A stretch of 64,000 nt of DNA from Cerioporus squamosus (Eukaryota; Basidiomycota; Agaricomycetes; Polyporales; Polyporaceae), in the NCBI GenBank assembly GCA_022592435.1, contig JABYQS010000001.1, positions 124,001-188,000 of the forward strand, read 5' to 3'. This document shows positions 47,640 through 58,178 of this stretch, in pieces. Numbering within the stretch: position 1 is the first letter of the stretch; every line of letters starts with the position of its first letter. Position numbers and translations under genes: made by a program. The notes beneath the pieces were generated by a model. It ran no database searches, was not told the origin of the DNA, and worked only from the letters and a program-made list of their open reading frames with translations.

Positions 47640-48210
47640 AGGGCAGCGCCGGGAAGGCCTTCAGCGCCCCCGGACCGCTTCCAGGGGTGCAGGAAGCCCG
47701 ACCGGGTGTGGGTGTTTCTGCGATTCACATCGGCAGTCTGACTCCCCCACGCATGTGTCCGAGACGTTCGACAGACCATGGAATCACCGGTGGTTATGAT
47801 ACCGATATCTGTCTCTTCCTACCGCCAACAACTCCCTCCTCAGTGTTTCTTCATGCCGCCTTCGCACTCAACAGTCGACTATGCACGATGTACATAATGC
47901 TTTCTCCCGACTTCCATGCTGTTTGGTGAAGAGTTGTCAGTACGTTCGTCCCCATCTCCATCCGGGTTCTGACTCCTTTTATCTAGCAGAGATCCTCATA
48001 TCGTCTTGCTCATTGGCAAGACGTGCTCGGGGGCGATTGCCCTCAAAACATCTCGCCACATCATCGCCACACTGGGAAGGCGTTCAGGCCCCCCTGGGAG
48101 CCCGCAGGCATTTCGGCGTTTCTGCCATCTGCCGCAACTGTCGGGCAAAGCATCAGAGTCGTTCAACACACCGTGCAACCACAGGCGGCCATCATACTGG
48201 GAAGAGTACG
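47640..48210 (+). repeat. Two diverged copies of a ~150-base non-coding repeat
   Basis: Copy 1 is at about 47640-47800 and copy 2 at about 48060-48210. Shared order of blocks: gggaaggc(c/g)ttcag, a C-run, (a/g)gcccg, gtttctgc-at, then gttc(g/a)ac-agacc(a/g)tg-aa-ca and a ggtgg/ggcgg-atcata-like end. Divergence is large, so the ends are approximate. No coding capacity or terminal repeat can be assigned. Confidence 0.4.
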
Positions 48211-48601
48211 TCCCTCCAGCAAGTAAATCTACCTCAGTGTTACTTAGCACTCTCTGGCTACTCAATCATAGGACTAATCGCGAAGTATATGCTGCATTAA
48301 CAACTGTCCCATGCAATTCATGCCTTTGATCTTATGCGTACGCGTTCATCATTGGGACGTTTCGACACCTGCAGGGATATACATGGTGCCTTATCTGTAG
48401 CCCACACAGTGGTTTGTATAGGACGGGTACATTATTACAACGTTGCTGACGTGATGACTAGATTTAGGCTGTACTTCAAACCTGCACAAGAAAACACATC
48501 GTGCCTTCACCCCCCAAAACTTCTTCTTTCGATAACACCTTTAATCTTGTCCGTCACCGTGCTCCCCGCTTCCGAGCCCGCTCGGGTAGCCTCCATCCGC
48601 C

Positions 48602-50764
48602 ATGGCTGCACCTCCTCCCCCTCACCCGCTTGCCCACCTCGACCCTTGCCCTGAGTGCGGGACGACCTTTCTCATATCCCCGAGACACTGCACCGGCGAG
48701 AAAGAGCCCGCGCATGAGGATTGGTGGTATGAGCTGGTCAGTTCGCATTACTTTGAAGCTTTGCATTGCAGCCCTTTGCCGATCTGACACTTTTGCACCA
48801 GTGTTTCAAGAAAATTCGTCCCGTCGACCCAAACGACGAATGCGACTACTTCGACTGGTGTGAGGAGTTGGGCAAGGGCAAGCCTGGTGAGATCCCATAC
48901 TCTATCGGTCGACGCTGTCCCGGTCTTGGATGCCAGGGTTGGCGGCAGGGGCGCAAGGTCAATTTGCTCTGTTATTTCGGCCTATGCAAGCAGTGTTGCG
49001 TCGACGCGCATTTCACCGTCACTGGGCTCCCTGCCTGCTTCGTCAAAGACCACAACCCTACCAGGGTAGCCCGTGCACAGTACGCCGCAGGTGAGTTCTT
49101 TCCCAAGCATTGTTGGCCTCTGGTTCAAGCAATAGCGTCAAGCCCACCCAGATGCTCCAGTGATTGATATCACTCCACCTCAGGAGGCACAAGAACGTCC
49201 CGCTTTCAGACAACGCCGTGTTGGCGCCGCCCGTCGCACTGCCTTGCAGTCCGGTCCCGCTCGCCGTCTTGTCCTATCTGCACCCGCTGCCCGTCCTGCT
49301 GCACCCGTGCCGGCTGCACCTGCTGCCCGTCCTGCCGCACCCGCACCTGCAACTCCCGCCGTGGCTCGTCGACCAGCCGCCCCCGTGGCTCCTCCTGGGC
49401 CTGCCCCCGCCGCGCCCGCCATCAGCGCTGCCTCCCCTCCTACAGGACCTCCTGGCCCATCTGCTGTGCGTCCCTCGAGTCTTCGTGACTCATACGCAAT
49501 CTCAATCTCTCCCTTGTATCAGCAGCAACTCGTCGCCCTTCAGATCAGTGAGAGGGAGCGTTTGGACACTCAGAATGCTAGAAAGGCGGACGCCGAGGAG
49601 GAGAAGAAGACTATTGAGGTTTATTGGTGGTTGGAGGCGAGTCTGGATATTTTACCGCTTCATGCTCTTTCACTCATGTCTTGCAGGACGAGGAAGAGCA
49701 TGAACTCTTCATTCTGGTTGCGCCATATTATCCCAGGTTCCACCCCAAAGACTGTCCCGACCTAGTGGAGCGCTTTCATGTTGACAAGGAATCCTTCCAG
49801 TTCTTCGTCTGGCCGAAGTGGGACTGGGTCACTGGTACCCCTAACACGCCTCGGCGCGATCTCTTGTCCGCTGGTGGCGATCTCTATTACCGCTCCCCGG
49901 GAGTCAAACGCGCCCCCGGCATGCCTATGCGCGGCATTCGGCGTACACTGTCGTCGTTCTCATCAGATGCAGATGAAGGCGCAAGTCCTGCAATGCAACG
50001 CTTTCGTTCGCATGGCTGGTATGTCGATGACCTTTACGATGTTCCTATGGTTCCTATGGTCCAAGCTACCTCGAGCTGATTAGCGACCTCGCAGGTCGTC
50101 CTCAGTACCATCAACGCCATCCCGTGCCAGCTCCCGTGCCAGCTCCCGCTCATCCACTCCTTACGACTTCACTCCCTCTTCTTCCGCGCTTGATCTACCT
50201 CTTCCGTCCGACGACTCATTTCCCAATGTGCTACTGGACACGTCCGAGCTGGGAGCGAACGCACCGGCATATACCTCCCTGTCCGGCGCCGCTGGCTATA
50301 GCCTTCCCACCCCTACGGCCACTCCGACTACCCGCCGTATGTACACGCCCACTTCGATCGCTCGGTCGGCAAGCGGAAGCAGCAACGGCACTCCGATGAC
50401 CCCGAGTGCTCCCCTTCCAGCTTTGTTCCCGGGCTTACCCCATGTGCCCCTCATGTCGGACGGACCGGAATTAGACCCAGAAGCGCCTCGGGGTCGCTAT
50501 GGCTGGCCGCTGAAGTATGTGATTGACATGGCAATAGGGTTCAATGCCATGCGGCGTCGTCAGAACAGCGGCATGGCTCAGTCTGTTGCGTTCATGGATG
50601 TCTTCGGGAATTTCGCCAAGAAGTGGAACTCCTCTACCTGGAGCGATAACCATCGGGCATGGGAAGCGGCGGAGAGCACCGATGGTGAGGTCGAACGCTG
50701 GATCAAGCTCGGACGCACTGGTCCGGGTGAGTGGTCTAAGTTCATGGGTAAAGCCCGTTCTTAA
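48602..50764 (+). CDS. Cys-rich, Ala/Pro-rich lineage-specific protein (possible zinc-binding), function unknown
   Basis: Five exons (48602-48736, 48802-49090, 49152-49618, 49687-50018, 50095-50764) join with consistent phases to 630 residues. The N-terminus holds two cysteine clusters: CPECG .. HCTGEKEPAHEDWWYELC .. CDYFDWCEEL, which resembles a GRF-type zinc finger in spacing (C-x2-C-G, aromatic pair, C, then F-x-W-C), and CPGLGCQGWRQGRKVNLLCY / CKQCCVDAHF .. CFVKDH, a second Cys/His cluster. Then come an Ala/Pro-rich low-complexity region (about 49260-49460), a short charged helix ending exon 3, a globular part (ELFILVAPYYPRFHPKDCPD), a Ser/Thr/Pro linker, and a C-terminal helical region WPLKYVIDMAIGFNAMRRR .. 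FAKKWNSSTWSDNHRAW. I know no named family. It lies in the repeat-rich part of the window, so a mobile-element link is possible but unproven. Confidence 0.72.
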
Positions 50765-50968
50765 TTGTTTGCTCTGGTGTCATGTACTTGCTGCAATTCC
50801 AGAATTATCCATTGCTTACGGATGATGTACTGCCAGTGCATGTATGCAGACGACAAACCATGGTAGCATTACATCACTACAATGGACACACTATGGAACC
50901 GTCCGACTCCCTGTTAGTGACAGTCATCAGTATGTAACAAATATATCCACAGGCGTATACGCACCTGG
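50765..50968. other. Convergent 3' intergenic region
   Basis: About 200 bases between the stops of the Cys-rich protein gene (plus) and the F-box gene (minus). Nothing else seen. Confidence 0.5.
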
Positions 50969-52098
50969 CTACAGCCACTCCCAACCCATGAACTTCGGTC
51001 CGAATCGGAACGGCTCATGCACGGCTGACAGGTACCCCATCCAATCCCTCATACGCAAGTGGGTGTTTTGGCCGTCGCAGGCGGAGACGCACGCCTCATA
51101 CGCCGTCATCCTCCAGACCGTAGCCGCCCCAAAGGGAGCGAGGTGATCGCGCTGGACTTCATCGATTGTGGAAAGGTCGAAGAAGTCGACCAAGGAGCCG
51201 CGATCGCCAAAAAATCGTTCCTGGCCAGGGCATAGGTAGTGCGCCCGCAGGCACATGGTATAGCCGGGGAGGATGTCCGGATGGGGCGTCCCTTGAGGCG
51301 CGTTCGTTGCCGTCCCAGGAGGGACCAGGGAGGAGACGTCGGTTGCGGCAACAAACCCATACCGGCTCTCCAGTACGTCGAGGTCGGCCTGCATGTCCAT
51401 CTCCTCGTGGACCCGCAACAACTCGACATCAGGCTTGAACGTGACTCTTCGCAGCGTCAGGGCGGCGTAGCCAGAGCCGAATGACTCCGCGGAGAAATAA
51501 TTGATGTGCGCGGTGAGCATGTGTTGCGCCACGGGGGCCAGGGGGCTGCTGGTGTGCGATATGGATAGGAGGAGGGTGGTGCCGGAGGGGAGGCGGAAGC
51601 GGCGCGTGACAGGGTGGTGCTCGTTGACACGCTCATCATCGCGGCCGTCAGCCTTACGGAGCGGTGTGCAGTGGAACTGCTCCTCCAGTTCCCGCTGGAT
51701 CGTCCCACATTCGTCCCTACCGACGGCAACCTCCAACTCGTTGCCCAGGGCACTGTGGTCTCTGAGGAAGAAAGCCAGAGCAGCTTCGCCAGTTACGACG
51801 GCTCCGTACCAGGTCAACATGCCTAGGAATGCCTCAACGTCGTCCACCACGAAGTGTCGGAGAATCCGATCGCGGCCCTCGATCAGGAGCGCATTGACGT
51901 CGGCTTCATTCCTTTTGCAGGCGCCCCGCCAAGCCAGCAAGGACGGAACATCGAGCAAGTCAAGAATAACGTCTAGCAGCTCACGCGGTAGCCTGAGGCG
52001 AGATTAGTAGGTGCGGCGAAGGAGGGCACATCTCCAGGAAAGACTTACGAGTATACGCCCTTTGGAGTGCCGGGCAAGTTCGCGGAGGGGGTTGCCAT
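50969..52098 (-). CDS. F-box protein with possible nucleotidyltransferase-like region
   Basis: Two exons, 52098-52049 and 51992-50969, make a 357-residue protein; the codon split at the junction is TC|G. Exon 1 encodes MATPSANLPGTPKGVYS. Exon 2 begins LPRELLDVILDLLDVPSLLA, a good F-box (LP.E.L..IL..L....LL), suggesting a substrate adaptor for SCF-type ubiquitin ligase. Next comes YGAVVTGEAALAFFLR followed by NELEVAVGRDE, which has the layout of nucleotidyltransferase-like modules in expanded basidiomycete families (a G-x-x-A-L-x-F-F helix, then D/N-x-E/D-x-x-V), though acidic catalytic residues are not clearly kept. The rest (LLLSISHTSS .. SAESFGSGYAALTLRRVTFKP .. ) is beta-rich and unknown. 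No close partner gene is evident. Confidence 0.8.
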
Positions 52099-52729
52099 TG
52101 CTTGTGAGGAGGAGGGTAAAATTCGGCCGCGTCTTTGGGGTGGCGGCTTCCATGTCTGAGGAGCATATATTGCTGTCGCTCATCAGATAGCTGGTGATCG
52201 AGCTGGCCAGTGATCGATAGGACGGTGCTCACCTTGAGCTGTCATCTGTGCATGGTAATAAGTCCTGAGCGGTCATCGCTCCTCTGCAAAGTATGCCTCG
52301 CGGAGTCCATACCTTGAAGTCAAGCGGCTTAGTTTTGGCGGCCGTACGAAGTGTGTCGTCCAGATTTGTCGCATTTTACTTGGCATACTCAGCGCTCAGT
52401 GAACCGTCGACGAGTAAACCGGAGATGGTTCCCGGCACAGTGGCTGTACACAACCCAATTGGGTATGTGGCTTTGATGCATCACTAACCCATCTAGCATC
52501 CGGCCACGACGCCTGCTGTTGTGTTTAACGTTTCTGCCGACTACCTGAAGATGCGTCAGATAACAGATGCAGGGCGGCCCGTGCGTGTCATCAAGCTGAC
52601 CAGGTCAGTGGCCGCAGGGACGTGTGTACTTTGCCAATCTCACCTTCCCGCAAATTGCCTGCAGGTCTCTCTGTTTGCGTTCAGCCTCTCCGTCCTTCTG
52701 CGTTTCTTGCTCACCGTCCTCAAGTCGCG
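52099..52729. other. Divergent region between the F-box gene and the acidic-tail protein gene
   Basis: About 630 bases between opposite start codons. Short open frames (e.g. 52293-52487) have no domain. It should contain both promoters; upstream non-coding exons cannot be excluded. Confidence 0.5.
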
Positions 52730-55713
52730 ATGTCTGATCTTTACCCACGTTGTGACCTGCGTGTCGAACAGCTGTGAGTTCTTATTCTGGGAATGCAGGA
52801 TTGCCGAGTCCACCCCTGTGGTTATCCCTGCAAGCAATCGCTCACCTGTCTACTTTCATTAGGCAAACATTTGGTATGAGTGAGTTGAGGGTGAGTGTCA
52901 CAGTAGAGATCTGCGTCCCATGTGCCCATATACTTGAGTCAGGCACTCCTCCGCAGCTGGTATGCGGGAACCAGCAAAGTCAATTCGGTGAACCTACTGA
53001 AGACGCCTCAAGACATTGCCAACAAACTGGTTGAAGAGAAGGCGACAGTATCTTGGGTGAGGGTTGCAGAGTGGGCTGACCTGAAGGAGTCACCTACGCT
53101 GTCTGGGCGGGGATCCAAGAGGGCATGGGCCATAGATGGGTTGTTTGCAACCTTCGTGCGGACCGGAGCATTTCGAATTCCCCCGTTGCCGGTGAGTATC
53201 CTGTTACTTCCTGCATCCCTGGAGCACATCAGGTTTACAGGTCTCGTCGATGCAGGGACTCCCCATTGCCGCACCTTTCAGTGACGGTCACCTCGCTAGG
53301 GATGGGTCTGCTGATGCAGAGGGTAGCGAGGATGAAGACACGGTTGTTCAGGGTATGCGCCCAGGCCGTGAGGCCCTGCTCCCTCCAGCTGCGACCGGCG
53401 TGTCCCCAGTCATCACTCTTGCCGGGTTTGATGCCTCTGCTTCTGCGTCTACCCCTGTCCTAGCTCCAGCCACTCCCACTGAGGCATCGGGCGGCTTGGC
53501 AGCCCATATTGCGCCTGCCGCTCTTCCCGCTGTTGAAGTTGCCCCCGCTGCACCCACACTTCCCGCTCAAGAAGTTGCGCCCCCTGCACCTGCGCCCGGT
53601 GCTCCCGCCGCGCCCGTTGCTCCCGCCGCGCCCGTTGCTCCCGTTGCTCCCGCCGCGCCCGTTGCTCCCGCTGTGCCCGCGGTGTGGACAGTGCCCGCGG
53701 ATCCTATGGTAGCCTCCACCATGCCCGAAAAGCCTATCGTTCCGTCGACTGCGGCCCAGCAGAATATCGCGTCTGTGATCCCTGTCACTCCCACTGCTCT
53801 TCCCGCTGCTTCCGTGGACCCGATTGGTTGTGGTGCACCAAATGTCGTTGCACCCGTGAACGCTGCACCCCCCGAGCCTTCCGCCATGGATGTCACTGCC
53901 GCGCGTCCTTTGCAGCCCGGGGGTTCCATCGAGACTACCTCATCCTCCCCTGTGGCCTCCGCAGGTTGGATCGCTGAGACTCCCCCGCCCGTCGATGCTT
54001 CCATTGTGAATATGGCGACGGGTACTGTCATAGCTCCGATTGATCATGTCATCGGTCATCCTGCCACCGTCCATAGTCCAGTGTCTGCTGTCTCCGCGCC
54101 TGCGGCGAAGGGTACACGGAGGCGTCCGAAGTTCACGGCACTTGCGGGCGACACCGAGGACAACGAGGATAAGGAGTTAGATGGGAATGAGTTTTCTGAG
54201 GATAGGCAAGGGCAGTTAGACGAGCCCGATGCTTCTGATTCGGCAGACGAGTACGTGGCCAGCACGACACCTCCCAGCGTCGAGGGATCAGAGGGCGAGT
54301 CGGAGCACGATGTATCCTCACCCGCGCCGTCGAACAAGGTTCTACAGAGGGCTGCAGCAAAGCTCACGAAAGCTATGGTACGTGAGGAGGCCTTACTATC
54401 ATGCTGTGCAAGCTTGCCTTACCCGTGCATGTGCAATTCTGCAGAAATCTCAAGGTGTGGGCGAGCAGGAGTCGGGGTCTGTTGCCGCCATCGGCCGGGA
54501 TGCGCGTACCATCACAGCGCAACATCCAGATGGGCTCCCCCTCCTCGGCAGGCTAGATGGCATCCCTCTACAGCTGAACACGGCCAACGGGGTCGTCACA
54601 GCAAAAGCGAGCCATCTGGTCAACGCCCTTGTGGATATGGCGTTTGAGTTGGAAGGTATGTGCATGTCGGTCTGTCACGCTCCTGTATGTCCCACTGATC
54701 TGTGCATGCATTCTAGACAACATCTACATCAGCGTCCCTGCCCAGGTTGAGGGCCAGGAGTTCTTCTGGCGCGTTGCTGGCGTGGACAACGATGGGGACG
54801 TGAGGGTGTATTCCCCTAAAGCGGACCTCCAACTGGACCGCTTTGAGGAGTCTGGGAATATCCCCGGGTATACCAACGTCTACTGGAAGTGGCGCTTCCG
54901 CGTTGACAATGTACGCATCCCTCGTTCTCACTGCCTGTGCATTACTAATGCTAGTCCTCGCTCATTCAGGCAGGAGAATTGCCCATCACCAAGCATGGGC
55001 GATCAGACACCGAAGAGGGAGCTCGTTCCGTCCGCCCCCGCAAGGATAAGGCGGCTTCTCTAACGCCGGCGCCTAAGGAGGAGGATGATGGCGAGATCGC
55101 CCACGGACACGTCTTCAGCCCGAAGGAGGTAAAGAATGCGATCATCACATGGATTTGTCAATGCGAGAATGCCAAGTACTCGCCTTCGACGTCCATGGCA
55201 GTATGGGAGATCCAGAACCGCCCGAAGAGCGCCCCCCAGGCCGTCCGCACTCTGTTCCGGTGGAGCCACGTAGTCAATCAGCTGTGCTCTCTCGGTCAGA
55301 CCGACAAGAAAGCCCCTCCTGCGGGACGCAACCGCAAGGTCACCCAGGCGGTCGTCGGTCAGTATCTGGATCGTGGGGCCGACTGGGTCCGCGACGCCGT
55401 CAAGTTGCGTATGCTATTGGTCACCCACTCGGAGAACCAGAACCTCAAGAGAATCCTGCGCAAATGGGACAGGACAGGCCGTCTCTTCGGGGTTACAAAG
55501 CTCCTCAGCCTCTGCAATCAGATCGTGAAAGGTCGCCGCGTCGACGGAGACGACGATGACGATGACATCGAGATGTACGACCCCAAAGCGGCGGACAGTG
55601 ACGATGACGAGGGCGAGGCGGACTACTTGGGTGAGGCAATGCTTGGCAAGCGTGCCAAGAAGGCTCGCAAGCAGCGCAACACCGAGTACGACGACGATGA
55701 CAAAGACGAGTAG
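52730..55713 (+). CDS. Ala/Pro/Val-rich protein with acidic C-terminal tail, function unknown
   Basis: I do not recognise this protein. The best start is the ATG at 52730 (MSDLYPRCDLRVEQL). The next junction is uncertain; a clear exon runs from about 52970 (WYAGTSKVNSVNLLKTPQD) to 53190, then exons 53256-54378, 54446-54654, 54717-54909, 54970-55713 (borders within a few bases). Layout: small N-terminal globular part, a long low-complexity region (53400-53700 with tandem A-P-V-A-P units; 53700-54060 Ala/Pro/Thr-rich), an acidic patch (DTEDNEDKELDGNEFSED), a globular segment (LPLLGRLDGIPLQLNT .. IYISVPAQVEGQEFFWRVAGVD .. YWKWRFRVDN), a charged middle, a helical part (KEVKNAIITWICQCENAKYS .. KLRMLLVTHSENQNLKRILR) and an Asp/Glu tail with a basic patch (GKRAKKARKQR) that could be a nuclear signal. 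Ordinary GT/AG introns argue that it is a real gene. Confidence 0.65.
53596..53684 (+). repeat. Coding minisatellite (18-base unit encoding A-P-V-A-P-A)
   Basis: The unit gcgcccgttgctcccgcc and close variants repeat about five times in tandem, encoding (APVAPA)n within the low-complexity part of the protein. Confidence 0.75.
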
Positions 55714-56293
55714 GGGCGCTAGATTGACATAGGATGTGGTAGAACAAATGGTACAATATATTCCTCCGAGTGTCACCCTTCCCAGTCTCCAGAGGTGAAA
55801 GACCTATTGTTGTGAACAAGCATTTCTATTCCGGCAGTCCTAGCTCTGCGTATACTACCTACCGTGCTGCCACTTCGACGGAGCCCTTGTGCGCCCTCAA
55901 AATATAGTACCTGAAGGCTTTCAGGAGACCCAGAAGCCCGCAGCAATTCCGGTCCCATGTCTGCCTAGGGGAAGGCGTAGACCGCGCGTTGTATGATCTG
56001 TCGGGGCTAAGCAATGCCCAAAGGCCCGCAGGGCTTTCAGAACTCCTGAAAGCGGTCAGCAAGCCTCAACATGCAGCCACTGATCGGATCGACGTCACCT
56101 TATTTGGGACACCCTCGGGGCAGGCGAATGATCTGTCCCTTCTCCCAAAATTGCAGTTAACCCCGCAGGCCCGAAGCCTTCCGGGGATACCAGGGGCGTT
56201 TAGCTTGTGCGCAAATCTCGGAGGTACAATATCATAGGGTGCATAGTGAGTACCCTGGTTGCCGTATGCTTGACGGCCATTAGAATACCGGAA
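55714..56293. other. Gene-free stretch with copies of the GC-rich motif
   Basis: About 580 bases after the acidic-tail protein gene. Three places carry the aggcccgcagg / gaaggctttcagg motif also seen at 47-48 kb: about 55910-55955, 56020-56060 and 56160-56195; the first two can fold (e.g. gctttcag facing ctgaaagc at 56034-56054). No gene seen. Confidence 0.5.
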
Positions 56294-56406
56294 TACCTGC
56301 AGGCATCCGGCACACCTGCAGGCATCGGGAACGCCTGCAGGCATCCGGAACACTTGCAGGGGTCGGCAATACCTGCAGGCGTTCCGGATACCTGCAGACC
56401 TCCAGA
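56294..56406 (+). repeat. Minisatellite of six 19-base units (tacctgcaggcatccggaa type)
   Basis: Units start at 56294, 56313, 56332, 56351, 56370 and 56389; the last is 18 bases. Each contains the PstI-type palindrome ctgcag, and the first three are nearly identical. It abuts the 3' side of the hAT transposase relic on the minus strand, whose reading frame runs on into it (after DMRRRNLWR). Confidence 0.9.
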
Positions 56407-56429
56407 GGTTGCGGCGTCTCATGTCTTCC

Positions 56430-57510
56430 TCACTCTCTGACATGTATAGCTCCCGGGCGATGTGTCGGAAGTTTGCGCGTCGCTGCGGGGATGAGACGAT
56501 CTTGGTGGCAGTCAGACCGAGCTACAGCGTGAGGAGTAAGCGATGACACCATGCCAGCCACCAAGCATAACTCACCTTCTTCATCGCACTCCTCCCGGAC
56601 CACTCACTCCCAAGGTCTTCCGAGAGCAGTGCAAGGAGCTCGTCGTCATCCTTGTCCGGTCCCGTGCCAGGCTGGCTCTCTGAATGGGTGTTGTCGGCCT
56701 CCTTCTCAAGCTCCTGGAGCGCTGCATCAGAGTCGATGTCGTAATGGATGGGCAGGTGTTTGTTCCATAGCTCATAGCAGTCAGCGAGGGCGGGATCGTC
56801 GACATTGAGCAGTTCACTGAGAATCTTCTGTACGACGAGGTTGACGACGTGTGCAAGTCATCGTATCTGACCATTTTGCGGGGTGAAGTGTATGCCGTAA
56901 CACTTCAGAAGGAGACGGGCAAGGGTCCGCGCAAGGACATCATTTGTGGACACATTATCCATCGTCAAGCTAACGCCGTAATGGCACATATACAGTTCAA
57001 CTTCGTGACTAAGAATAGAGAATGTACGGGGACTCATCTTATTGAGACCACCGCGCTTCGAGCCAGAGTTGACAAAGGCGTATGCGGCTTGTTCGCCCTT
57101 GTGCTCATTGCCCTGTATGTGGTAGAACTCGATCAGCTTGTTGACAAGTTGCCAGTCATCGTCGATGAAGTGGGCGAGCGTGCCAGCAAAGGTGAAGATC
57201 ATTTGCCGGTTCGACCAAGTGTCAGTCGAATACGCTATCTTCGAGCGGACATTCTACAACAGAGGCTCATCAGCAAAGGACTCATCAGCGATGCACTTGA
57301 ACTCACCGCTAGTTCACGCACAATGATCTTGCCGTGCAACTCTGCAAAGATGCCCGCAAGGACGTTCCGAACAGTTGTGTCGCTCGGGAGGACGAAGTTA
57401 ACCTTCAAGTACTTGAATAGGCGTGCCAGGCCCGGTGAATCCCCGGTGGTGAAAGGGAGGTCGTCTTCAAATAGCCAAGCCGCAGGTAAACTGTAACAAC
57501 CGTTTATACA
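56430..57510 (-). pseudogene. hAT-family transposase remnant, 5' and 3' truncated with an in-frame stop
   Basis: Read on the minus strand, three pieces with spliceable borders resemble a hAT DNA-transposon transposase: LPFTTGDSPGLARLFKYLKV (about 57460-57390); SKIAYSTDTWSNRQMIFTFA, with the first catalytic-type Asp, and IDDDWQLVNKLIEFYHIQGN (about 57250-57110); and LTMDNVSTND with the second Asp, then GIHFTPQNGQIR. There a TGA (56858-56860) takes the place of the cysteine of the usual C-x-x-H motif, and the frame continues LAHVVNLVVQKIL. A final piece, TKIVSSPQRRANFRHIA, stops being transposase-like at the minisatellite. The zinc-finger BED end and the C-terminal dimerisation part with the last catalytic Glu are absent. 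No terminal inverted repeats were found. It cannot be active. Confidence 0.85.
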
Positions 57511-58178
57511 CAGTAAATAAACTGAACACTTGGGGCCTTAAGGTCTGCACGCCCGATGCAAGGCGCGTGAACACGCCAGGCGTCAACACGTGAATCATGT
57601 GACTTTGTTTATCACCTCCGCCGACGTGTCCGCCGCCACCACCGCGTCCTACAAAAACCTGCCCCACCCCAGCTACATCTCCCCAGTGGCCTGGCTGCGT
57701 CGAGTACTCTCGCCGGACGCCTGCGCCAATAACCCCCATATACACTATGGTACGTGCTCTGCCCGGTGGGTCGACTCTCTCTCTCTCAAACTGTAGTCCT
57801 TTCACATGCATATATTGGCTATCACCTTGCTCCCTTGTGCGCCCTGCCCTTCGCTGTCGGGGTCGACGGCCTCGTTAATGCACATGCGCGCTATGCCGCT
57901 CAACTGGCACGTCACCGACCGTCGATGAGCATGTTGAGAGAAGGTGCCACCATGTCGACGCATAACGCACCTCACCTTCATGATACCACATGTGCCTCAG
58001 CCAAGTGCCGGGCGCATTTGCAAGCTTGTCTAAGCCTGCCTGCGCCCTGCATTCCATCTGATCCTGTGGGGTTGCCGGCTCCTTGCTGTCTGCTGTCCGC
58101 TTGCCGCTATCTTGTGGCCTTTGAGAACCAGACTACGCGCAAGCGGTCGCCACACCAAACTGCTACTCACCTTAGTCG
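57511..58178. other. Region between transposase relic and P4-ATPase relic
   Basis: About 670 bases. A plus-strand open frame of 291 codons (57754-58629) covers part of it but is largely the complement of the P4-ATPase relic and has no domain, so I do not call it. Nothing else seen. Confidence 0.45.

Larger units (their letters stand above)
45888..48601. other. Gene-poor 2.7-kb region with dispersed GC-rich motif and short repeats
   Basis: No convincing gene. It holds the 3' end of the GAS-like gene, a 10-base tandem repeat (46651-46680), and three copies or relics of a GC-rich motif built from gaaggcctt/aggcccgcagg/cctgcagg (about 47205-47300, 47650-47705, 48080-48120). Two stretches, 47640-47800 and 48060-48210, look like diverged copies of one roughly 150-base element: both have g-g-g-a-a-g-g-c-n-t-t-c-a-g, then gtttctgc, then a gttc-ac-acc-tg stretch and a ggcgg/ggtgg end. 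Open frames here overlap on both strands and have no domain. Confidence 0.5.

Noticed and set aside
57505..57560. hAT terminal inverted repeat next to the transposase relic
   Set aside because: A sequence resembling a hAT end (cagtaaataaactgaacac) is present at about 57509-57527, but I found no matching inverted copy on the other side and no 8-base target duplication.
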